This document shows, piece by piece, positions 32,811-41,109 of a stretch of DNA of 53,333 nt. Numbering within the stretch: position 1 is the first letter of the stretch; each line of letters begins with the position of its first letter. A program made the translations under genes and the position numbers. The DNA comes from Erysipelotrichaceae bacterium. Its GTDB lineage: Bacteria > Bacillota_I > Bacilli_A > Erysipelotrichales > Erysipelotrichaceae. The notes under the pieces were generated by a model. The model saw nothing but the letters and a program-made list of their open reading frames with translations, was not told the DNA's origin and did no database searches. The DNA lies in assembly GCA_003520745.1 (NCBI GenBank), contig DOUE01000004.1, forward strand, positions 1-53,333, written 5' to 3'.

Positions 32811-34205
32811 ATGAACATTCAACAAACTGTCATCCTCTATTTTATATATGGATTATCCTTCTTCTCAATGGGAATGTTAAGCATGTTCCAGTACTTCAAT
32901 CATCGTGATTTTCTTTTTCATAGAAGCTTGTTCTTTCTGGCGATTTTCGGATTAACCCATGGATCTGCAGAGTGGTTAATCATGTTTAATCGTCTAAACT
33001 TGTATCCAGACTATCAATCGACTCTGTCGATTCTTATCCTCTTATTGTATGGGTCGTCATTCTACTTCCTTGATTTCTTCGCGCTCCATCTCTTTACAGA
33101 ATTCCGATTTCATCAGCGCAATATAAAGTGGCTTATCCGCTTCGTTTTCTTTACATGGATAGTGGTCGTCGTAATTATATTGTTTCAGTCCAACCTGAAA
33201 ATTATGGATATCTTGGACGGCTTGATCCTATTCACCCGTTATCTCACGGCTCTTCCAAGTGGAATCTTGACAACGATCGCACTGATAGTGTATCAAGGAC
33301 AACTTCGCAAGGCAAAGATCGTAAGTATCGCCAATGCATTATCTTTACTCGCCGTAATTTTCTTGCTTTATACGCTATCCACTGGATTGATCGGAGAATA
33401 CTTCGATTTCTTTCCTGCCCGTTTTCTCAACCGCGAAGCCTTTATCCAATCGACGAATATTCCGATCGAAGTCTTCAGAATCCTATTTGCCATTGGGATA
33501 TCCGCGATAATGTTTGTAGTGAATCTGTTTTACGATCGCTTGAAATTCAAACAAGAGCGGTTCATCATCCAAAAGCAAATCAGCATTAACGAAAGACGAC
33601 GGATGGGAAGTCAGCTGCATGATGTCGTCCTGCAACAGTTGTTTGTGGCAAAGTTAAATTTGGATCAACTGGATGAAAATATCGAAGACCGACAGTCTCT
33701 TCAAAGCGTTCGCGAAAACCTTCAATCATCGATGCAACAAATTCGGGATTTCTTGAAATCCCCTGTCATTCGACGAGTGGATATGGATGATCTGCGACAA
33801 GAAATCGAAATGCTGCTTTTCGAGGAAGCGTTGCCGAATCTAAAAGTCAACTTCGAGTTCGATGTTCCACTCATACTTAGCCGCCCTATCGACTCTCAAT
33901 CCATGAACAATATCATCTATATCATTCGGGAATTCCTTATTAACTCAAAGAAATACGCACATGCAAGTCGAATCGAAATAAGTTGTATAGGGAACCACGA
34001 AGGTCTATTATTACGACTTAAGGACAATGGTCCGGGTTTCAACCTTAACGAAGTGGACTCAAATTCCCATTTTGGAATCAACGTCATTCGTAATCGAGTC
34101 GAATTATGTCAAGGAAGAATCAAATGGGATACGCATAACAAAACACAATGCGATCTCTTCATCCCTTGGAAAGGAATCAGTTATGACGCGAATCTTACTA
34201 GTTGA
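32811..34205 (+). CDS. Membrane sensor histidine kinase (NarL-type)
   Basis: 464 aa. About seven hydrophobic segments (residues 5-242) form a membrane sensor without a large outside loop. Then a HisKA_3 domain: ERRRMGSQLHDVVLQQL with the phosphorylated H270, and a HATPase domain: N-box REFLINSKKYAHA, G-box KDNGPGF and HFGINVI. It phosphorylates the response regulator encoded next, whose start lies 23 bases inside this gene. Start ATG 32811 is chosen from the promoter position; an upstream TTG at 32772 is the promoter -35 itself. AT-rich block. The signal is unknown but likely relates to the redox genes downstream. Confidence 0.9.
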   Translation: MNIQQTVILYFIYGLSFFSMGMLSMFQYFNHRDFLFHRSLFFLAIFGLTHGSAEWLIMFNRLNLYPDYQSTLSILILLLYGSSFYFLDFFALHLFTEFRFHQRNIKWLIRFVFFTWIVVVVIILFQSNLKIMDILDGLILFTRYLTALPSGILTTIALIVYQGQLRKAKIVSIANALSLLAVIFLLYTLSTGLIGEYFDFFPARFLNREAFIQSTNIPIEVFRILFAIGISAIMFVVNLFYDRLKFKQERFIIQKQISINERRRMGSQLHDVVLQQLFVAKLNLDQLDENIEDRQSLQSVRENLQSSMQQIRDFLKSPVIRRVDMDDLRQEIEMLLFEEALPNLKVNFEFDVPLILSRPIDSQSMNNIIYIIREFLINSKKYAHASRIEISCIGNHEGLLLRLKDNGPGFNLNEVDSNSHFGINVIRNRVELCQGRIKWDTHNKTQCDLFIPWKGISYDANLTS

Positions 34206-34806
34206 TGATCATACAATCGTCCGCAACGGGTTGAAACTCTTACTTAACAAGCATTTTCCTGAGTTTCGAATCGACGAATCCTATTCGATCAAGGATGCGA
34301 TGAATCATTTGGCAAGCGATGAATATGATCTGTTAGTCCTTGATTATCAGCTTCAAGACGGTAACGCTTTGGATTTGATCAAGAATATGAGGTGGCGGGA
34401 AAAAACTCCTAGAATCATGATTCTTACTGCATTCGATGATGAGAAAATCATCTATCAATGTATCCAACAAGGGGTATGCGGCATCTTGTTGAAAACGTCG
34501 GAAGTAAAGAAAATCATCGACGGGATATCGACCGTGATGGATGGTTCATCATATTTCGATGAAACGATCATGGAAAAACTTACATGCTATGTAACCAAAA
34601 AGGAGATGGTCAAAGAAATTCTTAACCCTAACGAAACTAAGATTCTACTCCTCTTATCTAAAGGTCTCAGTAATAGAGCAATAGCCGACGAGATGTTCAT
34701 GTCCGAGAAAACCATTCGTAATTATCTGAGCGTTATCTATGAGAGGATCAATGTAAAAAATCGGATTGAAGCCGTGATTTACTTTCAAAAGAATCTTCAA
34801 AACTAA
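34183..34806 (+). CDS. LuxR/NarL-family response regulator
   Basis: 207 aa from ATG 34183 (GGAAAGGA upstream). Receiver domain with D8, D9, phospho-acceptor D54 (LLVLDYQL) and the LLKT lysine near 104; C-terminal LuxR helix-turn-helix (NETKILLLLSKGLSNRAIADEMFMSEKTIRNYLS). Overlaps the kinase gene by 23 bases, a translationally coupled two-component pair. The likely target is the promoter at 34843, which carries an inverted repeat. Confidence 0.93.
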   Translation: MTRILLVDDHTIVRNGLKLLLNKHFPEFRIDESYSIKDAMNHLASDEYDLLVLDYQLQDGNALDLIKNMRWREKTPRIMILTAFDDEKIIYQCIQQGVCGILLKTSEVKKIIDGISTVMDGSSYFDETIMEKLTCYVTKKEMVKEILNPNETKILLLLSKGLSNRAIADEMFMSEKTIRNYLSVIYERINVKNRIEAVIYFQKNLQN

Positions 34807-34827
34807 AGGACAGTTGTCCTTTTTTTT
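34805..34827 (+). terminator. Terminator after the response regulator
   Basis: AAAGGAC-AGTT-GTCCTTT (34805-34811 with 34816-34822) followed by T to 34827. It separates the regulatory pair from the flavoprotein genes. Confidence 0.8.
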
Positions 34828-34842
34828 AGAGTCATTGTTCAA

Positions 34843-34877
34843 TTGAAAAAAAACTCACAAACTTTACAATTGAGTTT
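34843..34877 (+). promoter_or_regulatory. Promoter with inverted repeat before the FMN-binding lipoprotein
   Basis: TTGAAA (34843-34848), 16 bases, TACAAT (34865-34870). A perfect 7-base inverted repeat AAACTCA-N13-TGAGTTT (34851-34857, 34871-34877) brackets the -10, a plausible binding site for the response regulator encoded upstream. Confidence 0.55.
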
Positions 34878-34890
34878 GAGGAGAAATGAA

Positions 34891-35229
34891 ATGAAAAAGT
34901 CCATTTTTATTTTACTGAGTTTACTGATGGTTTTTACGGCATGTGCAAAAGCAAGTATATACAATGATGGCCAATACGAAGGAACTGGCCAAGGGAAATA
35001 CGGCCCGATCGTCGTGAAGGTTGAAGTAAAATCTGATAAGATTACAAAGGTTCTAATTGTATCTCATAGCGAAACTCCAGGGATTTCCGATCCTGCGATC
35101 CAAGGCATCCCTCTTGCTATCATCGAGAAGCAAAACACAAAAGAGGTCGATGTGTTCTCTGGAGCGACAGTGACATCACAAGCGATTCTCGATGCTGTCG
35201 ATGAAGCACTTAAGGAGGCGATGAAATGA
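34891..35229 (+). CDS. Exported FMN-binding lipoprotein
   Basis: 112 aa from ATG 34891 (GAGGAG 7 bases upstream; a longer frame from 34843 overlaps the promoter). Signal peptide with lipobox VFTAC (lipid-anchored C18). Then a FMN_bind domain: YNDGQYEGTGQGKYGPIVV and D-x2-SGAT (D87, S90-T93), the motif to which ApbE attaches FMN covalently, at the threonine. It would be a small electron shuttle outside the membrane. The reductase encoded next starts within its stop codon (ATGA), so the two are made together. No apbE in the window. Confidence 0.88.
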   Translation: MKKSIFILLSLLMVFTACAKASIYNDGQYEGTGQGKYGPIVVKVEVKSDKITKVLIVSHSETPGISDPAIQGIPLAIIEKQNTKEVDVFSGATVTSQAILDAVDEALKEAMK

Positions 35230-36596
35230 AATTGACCAAAGTATTGTTGGCAGGTATCCTAGTATTCGCGTTGGCAGCCTGCTCTGGAAAAGACAAAGAG
35301 ATTAAAACGGATGTATTGGTTATCGGTGGTGGCGGAGCAGGTTTAGTTTCGGCGATCACCGTCGCGGAAGCGGGCAAGAAAGTCATCCTCGTCGAGAAAA
35401 TGAGCGCCCTTGGTGGAAACACGATCATTTCGGCGACAGGCATTACCGCTTCGGATACGAAATACCATGAGGATGCCGGAATCTCCTTCACGAAGGAAGA
35501 TCATTTCAAACGTACGATGGAAACCGGGAAAAACTTAGCGAATCCAGCCTTGGTACAGATTCTTGTAAATAAAAGTTCCGAAGCGATTGATTGGTTAACT
35601 GAACTTGGGTTGAAACTGAAGGTTCGTTCTGAAGCCGAGCCATTTTGGCTAGTACCCGTCGAGGGGCATTACGGATCGCAACTCATCGGGGTTCTGATCA
35701 ATGAAGCAAATCAATATGATAAGTTGGACGTACGCACGAAGACAAAAGCAACAGAATTAGTGATCAAGGACGGAAAAGTCATCGGCGCTACCGTTGAAGA
35801 TGAGAAGGGATCCTACGTAATCTACGCCAAGTCGGTTATTCTTGCTACCGGAGGGCTCAATAACAATCCTGAAATGATCGCATTCTATAACGAGAAATAT
35901 AAGAACATCAATACCGAGATGACTACTCCTGGCGCAACAGGAGACGGGATCGTCATGGCTTTAGCCGCCAATGCGGATCTTGTCGATATGCAATACTTCC
36001 AAGTTCGCCCACTGTCGATCAATGGCGATTGGTATCATGAGAGAATTCTTACAACCGAAGATGTTTCGGGAATCCTTGTCAACTTCAAGGGTGAACGATT
36101 CGTCAACGAAACACTAGCACCAAAAGCGTTGGCGGCGGAAATCCTTAAAACCAGCGAGCACAGTGCTTATGCCATTTTCGACAATCGCGTCCTCAACACA
36201 CCGGACGGTAAGAAGTTTTTCGAAAAAGGGAAAGGATTCCAAGCGAATACGATCGAAGAACTCGCCGTATTGATTAATATCGATGCTGTGACGCTTCTGA
36301 AAACAATCAACGATTACAATCAAGGTATCGATCCGTTTGGTCGTACAGTACTTGGGAAAATCATCGAAGCTCCCTATCAAGCCGTCCAAACATTGCCTTC
36401 GAACCATTACACAATGGGTGGACTTAAGGTAAATGCCGATGCCCAAGTCATCGACAAGAACAATCAACCGATCCCAGGCTTATTCGCCGCAGGAGAAGTG
36501 ATGGGTGGTTTATATGGTGACGGTAGAGTCGCTGGAAACAACACATTGGATGATGTCGTTTTTGGGAAGATCGCCGGACTTAGCGCAGTCAAATAA
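35226..36596 (+). CDS. Exported fumarate-reductase-like flavoprotein lipoprotein
   Basis: 456 aa. Lipobox LAAC (C19), then a FAD_binding_2 domain: VIGGGGAGL (FAD dinucleotide motif, 32-40), ALGGNTIISATG, and the active site of flavocytochrome-c-type reductases: R291 in GERFVNE (proton donor position), H394 in NHYTMGGL, R434 in GDGRVAGNN. Where fumarate reductase has a substrate-binding His in QxHP, this protein has R261 (QVRPLS). So it probably reduces a carboxylate with an activated double bond, not clearly fumarate. It lacks its own FMN or heme domain and must take electrons from the lipoprotein encoded just before. Terminator follows. Confidence 0.87.
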   Translation: MKLTKVLLAGILVFALAACSGKDKEIKTDVLVIGGGGAGLVSAITVAEAGKKVILVEKMSALGGNTIISATGITASDTKYHEDAGISFTKEDHFKRTMETGKNLANPALVQILVNKSSEAIDWLTELGLKLKVRSEAEPFWLVPVEGHYGSQLIGVLINEANQYDKLDVRTKTKATELVIKDGKVIGATVEDEKGSYVIYAKSVILATGGLNNNPEMIAFYNEKYKNINTEMTTPGATGDGIVMALAANADLVDMQYFQVRPLSINGDWYHERILTTEDVSGILVNFKGERFVNETLAPKALAAEILKTSEHSAYAIFDNRVLNTPDGKKFFEKGKGFQANTIEELAVLINIDAVTLLKTINDYNQGIDPFGRTVLGKIIEAPYQAVQTLPSNHYTMGGLKVNADAQVIDKNNQPIPGLFAAGEVMGGLYGDGRVAGNNTLDDVVFGKIAGLSAVK

Positions 36597-36613
36597 AGTT
36601 CATTGAATAAAGG

Positions 36614-36644
36614 AGTGTTCCATCATAAGGTGGAACACTTTTTT
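36614..36644 (+). terminator. Terminator of the flavoprotein operon
   Basis: AGTGTTCCA-N8-TGGAACACT (36614-36622 with 36631-36639) and T-run to 36644. Confidence 0.8.
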
Positions 36645-36757
36645 GTATATGGGTTTCAAGAAATGTTATCAATGACGAGTATACGGGACAAATGGAAACC
36701 CATATTAAAAGATAGGGGAAATCGAACATAGAACGTAGTATGGATTGAGGTGATTGA

Positions 36758-37360
36758 ATGAAATGCTCACGCTTACCCCAACTTCTACCGTTTCTTTCCG
36801 ATGTCCGTCCCTTATCTTCCCATCCTGAAGCTTCCTCAACGATTTTCTCACTCTTTGACGATCTCAAACACTATCTATGTGACCAAAGCATCTCCAATGC
36901 GGCGAAATACATGTTGAGCCACAGTAATTTCTTGGATCGATCGAACCTTCTCTCCTGCGAACAACTCAGCGTACGCGTCCGCCCGGGCGACATTTGCTTC
37001 ATCGATTTCGGGTGTGCCTATCGCAATGAAGCCGGGTACCAACACTTCGGAATCATCCTTTCGATCGTGCATAGCAAGGCGTTCGTCATCCCGATGACGT
37101 CCAATCCTTCGACCTTTTCCCAAGCGTATGAAGAAAACATCAATCCGAACGGGAAGAGGCATTTGATGCGGATCGGGAAACAAAAAGGGATGTACAAGGA
37201 ATCCGTCCTTTTCCTCAATGACTGTAAGTTCATCAACACGTCGCGCATTATAGAGGTGAAGGGGCATCTGGATGTGAAAGACGAATTGTTTCAGCAAATC
37301 AAAGATCGAATCAAGGAATGTCTGTTTGAACCCCATCGCGACTTGACGGAATCCTACTGA
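36758..37360 (+). CDS. PemK/MazF-like protein with N-terminal extension
   Basis: 200 aa. Residues about 75-190 fit the MazF/PemK barrel: VRPGDICFIDFG, YRNEAGYQHFGIILSI, VIPMTSN and SVLFLNDCKFINTSRII, the conserved order of the mRNA-interferase family. The first 70 residues are a helical extension not found in standard MazF. No antitoxin gene is next to it. ATG 36758 with GAGGTGAT upstream. It precedes tilS with a short gap and probably shares its transcript. Whether it still cleaves RNA is unknown. Confidence 0.7.
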   Translation: MKCSRLPQLLPFLSDVRPLSSHPEASSTIFSLFDDLKHYLCDQSISNAAKYMLSHSNFLDRSNLLSCEQLSVRVRPGDICFIDFGCAYRNEAGYQHFGIILSIVHSKAFVIPMTSNPSTFSQAYEENINPNGKRHLMRIGKQKGMYKESVLFLNDCKFINTSRIIEVKGHLDVKDELFQQIKDRIKECLFEPHRDLTESY

Positions 37361-37379
37361 ACGATATACTGAATTCGAG

Positions 37380-38588
37380 GTGATTCCGCTGAACCCGTTG
37401 AATTCTTATCAAAACCAATCTTGGGTAGTCCTCGTATCGGGCGGCCCCGACTCCATGGCGCTTTTGCATCTCTGCCATGAAGCGAGGGTCCGTCCTTTTG
37501 TGCTGCATGTCAATTATCATATGCGACCCTCGGCACTGCGCGACCAAGGGTTCGTGCAAAGCTATTGCGAAAAGCACAAGATCGCGTATATGATGGTAGA
37601 CGCCGACTTCCCTCACCATGGGAATTTCCAATCCTGGGCGCGGGACATCCGCTATCAAAGCGCAAGGGATTTCGCCAAGCAAAACCAGTGCGAAGGGATG
37701 ATGAGCGCCCATCATAAAGACGACGTAATGGAAACCTATGTCATGCAGAAGAAGGCGAACAAAAGCGTCGGTTATTATGGAATCAAGAAAGAAGGAAAGA
37801 TGTTGGGGGTGAAGATCGTTCGACCCTTACTCGACTTCACAAAAGAAGAACTGATTGGAATCTGTATGAATGCAGGGATTGAATATGGCGTCGATGAATC
37901 CAATGAAAAGCCAAACTATGAAAGAAACAAGACACGCATCGAACTTAAGGGTTTGACAGATGAGGATAAAGGGAAGTTGTTCATGGAGATGGAAGACCGG
38001 AATCATCGGATTGAAGCGATGAGGGTCCAAAACGAAATGATCGCGCTTCTCCCTGAATTGTCCGTCGAAGAGTTGAAAGCCAATCGACAACTTCTTCGGA
38101 TGTGGCTGATGAATCATGGTCAACGGCAGCGATATGCTTCGGATTTCCTCGATGAAATCTTGAGTCAATCGAAAAGCGATGAAACGATCGGAATCAAACT
38201 CGATGAAAACGAAAGCCTGTTGATTCAATATGGAAGAATGAAAGTCATAGCGAAATCAGAAGAGTATTCGATCGAGTTAAAAACGATCGAATATAAGGAT
38301 TATGGTGTCTTCAAAATCCAATCCGAGGGAAAAACCCGAGAAGGATTGCATCTTATCCCGGAAGATTTCCCCTTGATCATCCGCAAAACAAGACCCGGGG
38401 ATGCGATCCGCCTTGCGTTTGGTAGCAAAAGCATCAACCGTTGGTGCATCGATCGCAAGATTCCATTGGATCAACGACGTGAAATCCTGGTCGTTGAAAA
38501 CAAAGACGGGGAAATCATCTTCGCATCCGGAATCGGCGCCAATGTAACGCATACCTATGCACATCCAAAGGTCTTTGTGGTAAAATAG
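37380..38588 (+). CDS. tilS: tRNA(Ile)-lysidine synthase
   Basis: About 400 aa. ATP-PPase: SGGPDSMALLH (P-loop), HVNYHMRPSA, SAHHKDDVMETYVM; TilS C-terminal domains IRKTRPGDAIRLAFGSKSINRWCIDRKIP. It converts cytidine 34 of tRNA-Ile(CAU) to lysidine, so AUA is read as Ile. Start is uncertain: coordinates give GTG 37380, but the only Shine-Dalgarno (GAGGTGAT, 37377-37384) overlaps that codon and better fits CTG 37389; TTG 37398 is also in frame. The motif starts about 20 residues in, so all starts keep the catalytic core. Order tilS-hpt-ftsH-hslO matches other Bacillota. Confidence 0.93.
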   Translation: MIPLNPLNSYQNQSWVVLVSGGPDSMALLHLCHEARVRPFVLHVNYHMRPSALRDQGFVQSYCEKHKIAYMMVDADFPHHGNFQSWARDIRYQSARDFAKQNQCEGMMSAHHKDDVMETYVMQKKANKSVGYYGIKKEGKMLGVKIVRPLLDFTKEELIGICMNAGIEYGVDESNEKPNYERNKTRIELKGLTDEDKGKLFMEMEDRNHRIEAMRVQNEMIALLPELSVEELKANRQLLRMWLMNHGQRQRYASDFLDEILSQSKSDETIGIKLDENESLLIQYGRMKVIAKSEEYSIELKTIEYKDYGVFKIQSEGKTREGLHLIPEDFPLIIRKTRPGDAIRLAFGSKSINRWCIDRKIPLDQRREILVVENKDGEIIFASGIGANVTHTYAHPKVFVVK

Positions 38589-38616
38589 GTATATTATGCA
38601 GGAGGAAATCAAACGC

Positions 38617-39156
38617 ATGCATCCAAATATCAAAAAAGTACTGGTCAGCGAAGAAGCGATCCAGACCCGCTGCGCCGAACTCGGCAAGCAAATCACGGAA
38701 GACTATCGCAATTTAGGCAAAGTACCGGTCGTGGTTTCCGTCCTTAAGGGATCCGTCCCGTTTCTGGTCAACTTGATCAAATACATCGATTTGGACATCG
38801 AATTCGATTTCATGGCCGTCTCCAGTTATGAGGGCACCGAGTCGATCGGCGATGTGAAAATCATCATGGACTTGAACCGTTCCATCAAAGGCGACCATAT
38901 CTTGATGGTCGAAGATATCGTGGATACCGGAAGAACTTTAAAAGAAGTCACCAAACTCATGTTTAACAAAGGTGCCGAATCGGTCAAGATCGTCAGCTTG
39001 TTGGATAAACCTTCCCGCCGTGTCATCGACATCACCGCGGACTATGTGGGATTCACCATCCCCAACGAATTCGTCGTCGGATTCGGTTTGGATTTCGACG
39101 AAAAGTATCGTAATTTACCTTATGTCGGCGTCCTGAAGGACGAATGTTACCAGTAA
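38617..39156 (+). CDS. hpt: Hypoxanthine-guanine phosphoribosyltransferase
   Basis: 179 aa from ATG 38617, 11 bases after GGAGG (a frame from 38596 reads through that site). Purine salvage: hypoxanthine or guanine with PRPP to IMP or GMP. PRPP loop VEDIVDTGRTL (98-108), SYEGTESIG flexible loop, VGFGLDFDEKYRNLPYVGVL C-terminus. Family length. Confidence 0.96.
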   Translation: MHPNIKKVLVSEEAIQTRCAELGKQITEDYRNLGKVPVVVSVLKGSVPFLVNLIKYIDLDIEFDFMAVSSYEGTESIGDVKIIMDLNRSIKGDHILMVEDIVDTGRTLKEVTKLMFNKGAESVKIVSLLDKPSRRVIDITADYVGFTIPNEFVVGFGLDFDEKYRNLPYVGVLKDECYQ

Positions 39157-39189
39157 CACCGCAAGTTCATCAAAGGAGTGTGATCATTT

Positions 39190-41061
39190 GTGCGTAACAA
39201 TAGAATCATCAGCCTGATCCCGTATCTGATCGTCACGTTGGCCATTTTCAGTCTGTTAACGATGAATATGAGTCCGACGGTTGAGAAACTGACGTATTCA
39301 AACTACTTGGATCTTTTAGCGAAAAACAAAGTCACCGATGCGAAGGTGGTTGTCAGCGACGTCGTCGTCAACATCACCGGGTCTTACCTCGACAGTAAAG
39401 GGAACGCTGTCGGGTATACCTTGACCATCCCCAACACAGAAGCCCAGACCGATGGATTGATCAACGCTATCTACAACAGCACATCCATCGAATATCGTAT
39501 CATCGATGCGAACGCCGCGAATCCTTTGATGGATTTGCTGATCCAAGTCGTTCCGTTCTTATTGTTCGGAGCGTTCGCCTTTTTTCTCCTTACAAGAATG
39601 AACGGCGGAGGCGGACAAAACAAAGCCTTCGAATTCGGGAAATCCAAAGCGCGTCTTGAAGGAAACATCAAAGTTCGATTCGAAGACGTGGCGGGATGCG
39701 ACGAAGAAAAAGAAGAAATGAAGGAATTGATCGAATACCTGAAGAACCCCAAGAAGTTCGCCCGCATGGGGGCGCGTATCCCCAAAGGCGTCTTGATGGT
39801 CGGTGCTCCGGGTACCGGGAAGACCCTGTTGGCGAAAGCCGTGGCAGGGGAAGCCGATGTCCCGTTCTATTCCATCTCCGGTTCGGATTTCGTAGAAATG
39901 TTCGTCGGTGTCGGTGCGAGCCGTGTCCGCGACATGTTTAAGAAAGCCCAGCAAACCGCGCCTTGCATCATCTTCATCGATGAAATCGACGCTGTCGGCC
40001 GCCAACGCGGTACGGGAGTCGGCGGTGGACACGATGAACGTGAACAAACCCTCAACCAACTGCTCGTCGAAATGGATGGCATTACGGACAATGCGGGTAT
40101 CGTCATTGTCGCAGCGACCAACCGTCCCGACGTCCTTGACCCCGCGCTTCTGCGCCCGGGTCGCTTCGACCGTCAAATCACCGTTTCCCTACCCGACCGT
40201 AAAGGTCGTCGCGCCATCCTCGGCGTCCATGCCCGCAATAAAAAACTGGGTCCGGACCTCGATTTGGAAGCGTTGGCGAAACGTACTCCCGGATTCTCGG
40301 GGGCCGATCTTGAAAACGTGTTGAACGAAGCCGCGATCCTTGCGGTCCGCGACGAATCCGAAATCATCACGATGGCGCATCTCGACGAAGCGATCGACCG
40401 TGTCATCATGGGACCCGCGAAGAAATCACGCACCTATTCGGAACGTGAAAAGAAACTGGTCGCCTACCATGAAACCGGACATACGATCATCGGCTTGAAA
40501 TGCGAAGATTCGGACATGGTCCAAAAAGTCACGATCATCCCGCGCGGATTGGCCGGAGGGTACAACCTCATGACCCCGCGTGAAGAAAAGTTCATGCATA
40601 CGAAGAAAGACTTGATGGCGCAAATCACCGGCTTGCTTGGCGGTCGCGTCGCGGAATCCATCGTCTTCGACGAGATTTCCACCGGCGCATCCAACGACAT
40701 CGAACGTGCGACGCAAATCGCACGCGACATGGTCATGCAATACGGGATGAGCGAACTCGGACCGATCCAGTACGAACACCGCGGAGGCAATGTCTTCCTT
40801 GGACGCGACTATGCGACCCAAGCCAACTACTCCGGTCAGGTCGCCTTCGAGATCGACCAGGAAGTCCGCCGCATCATCGACAACTGCTATGACAGCGCAC
40901 ACAAGATCATCTCTGAAAACAGAGAGTTGATGGATAAGATCGCCTCGGCGCTCTTGGAATTCGAAACCTTGACCAGCGAACAGATCCTCGAAATCGTCGA
41001 AGGTCGCCCGATCACCCAAACCCCGGTGAAGCCCACCGGTTTGGAACCGATTCAAGTTTAA
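39190..41061 (+). CDS. ftsH: ATP-dependent zinc metalloprotease FtsH
   Basis: 623 aa. Two membrane helices (8-26 and 112-135) around an outside domain, then an AAA+ domain (Walker A GAPGTGKT 205-212, Walker B IIFIDEIDA 260-268, SRH region RPGRFDRQI) and a zinc protease domain with HETGH (427-431). Degrades misfolded membrane and short-lived cytosolic proteins. GTG start at 39190, 11 bases after AAAGGAG. The linker has a short glycine run (NGGGGQ). Followed by a hairpin. Confidence 0.97.
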   Translation: MRNNRIISLIPYLIVTLAIFSLLTMNMSPTVEKLTYSNYLDLLAKNKVTDAKVVVSDVVVNITGSYLDSKGNAVGYTLTIPNTEAQTDGLINAIYNSTSIEYRIIDANAANPLMDLLIQVVPFLLFGAFAFFLLTRMNGGGGQNKAFEFGKSKARLEGNIKVRFEDVAGCDEEKEEMKELIEYLKNPKKFARMGARIPKGVLMVGAPGTGKTLLAKAVAGEADVPFYSISGSDFVEMFVGVGASRVRDMFKKAQQTAPCIIFIDEIDAVGRQRGTGVGGGHDEREQTLNQLLVEMDGITDNAGIVIVAATNRPDVLDPALLRPGRFDRQITVSLPDRKGRRAILGVHARNKKLGPDLDLEALAKRTPGFSGADLENVLNEAAILAVRDESEIITMAHLDEAIDRVIMGPAKKSRTYSEREKKLVAYHETGHTIIGLKCEDSDMVQKVTIIPRGLAGGYNLMTPREEKFMHTKKDLMAQITGLLGGRVAESIVFDEISTGASNDIERATQIARDMVMQYGMSELGPIQYEHRGGNVFLGRDYATQANYSGQVAFEIDQEVRRIIDNCYDSAHKIISENRELMDKIASALLEFETLTSEQILEIVEGRPITQTPVKPTGLEPIQV

Positions 41062-41065
41062 TCGC

Positions 41066-41088
41066 AACACCCCTTCCAAGGGGTGTTT
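41066..41088 (+). terminator. Hairpin between ftsH and hslO
   Basis: AACACCCCTT-CC-AAGGGGTGTT (41066-41075 with 41078-41087), then TTG. Short T-run and two-base loop, so termination may be partial and allow read-through to hslO. Confidence 0.6.
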
Positions 41089-41109
41089 TGCCCTATCAAA
41101 GGAGTCATC

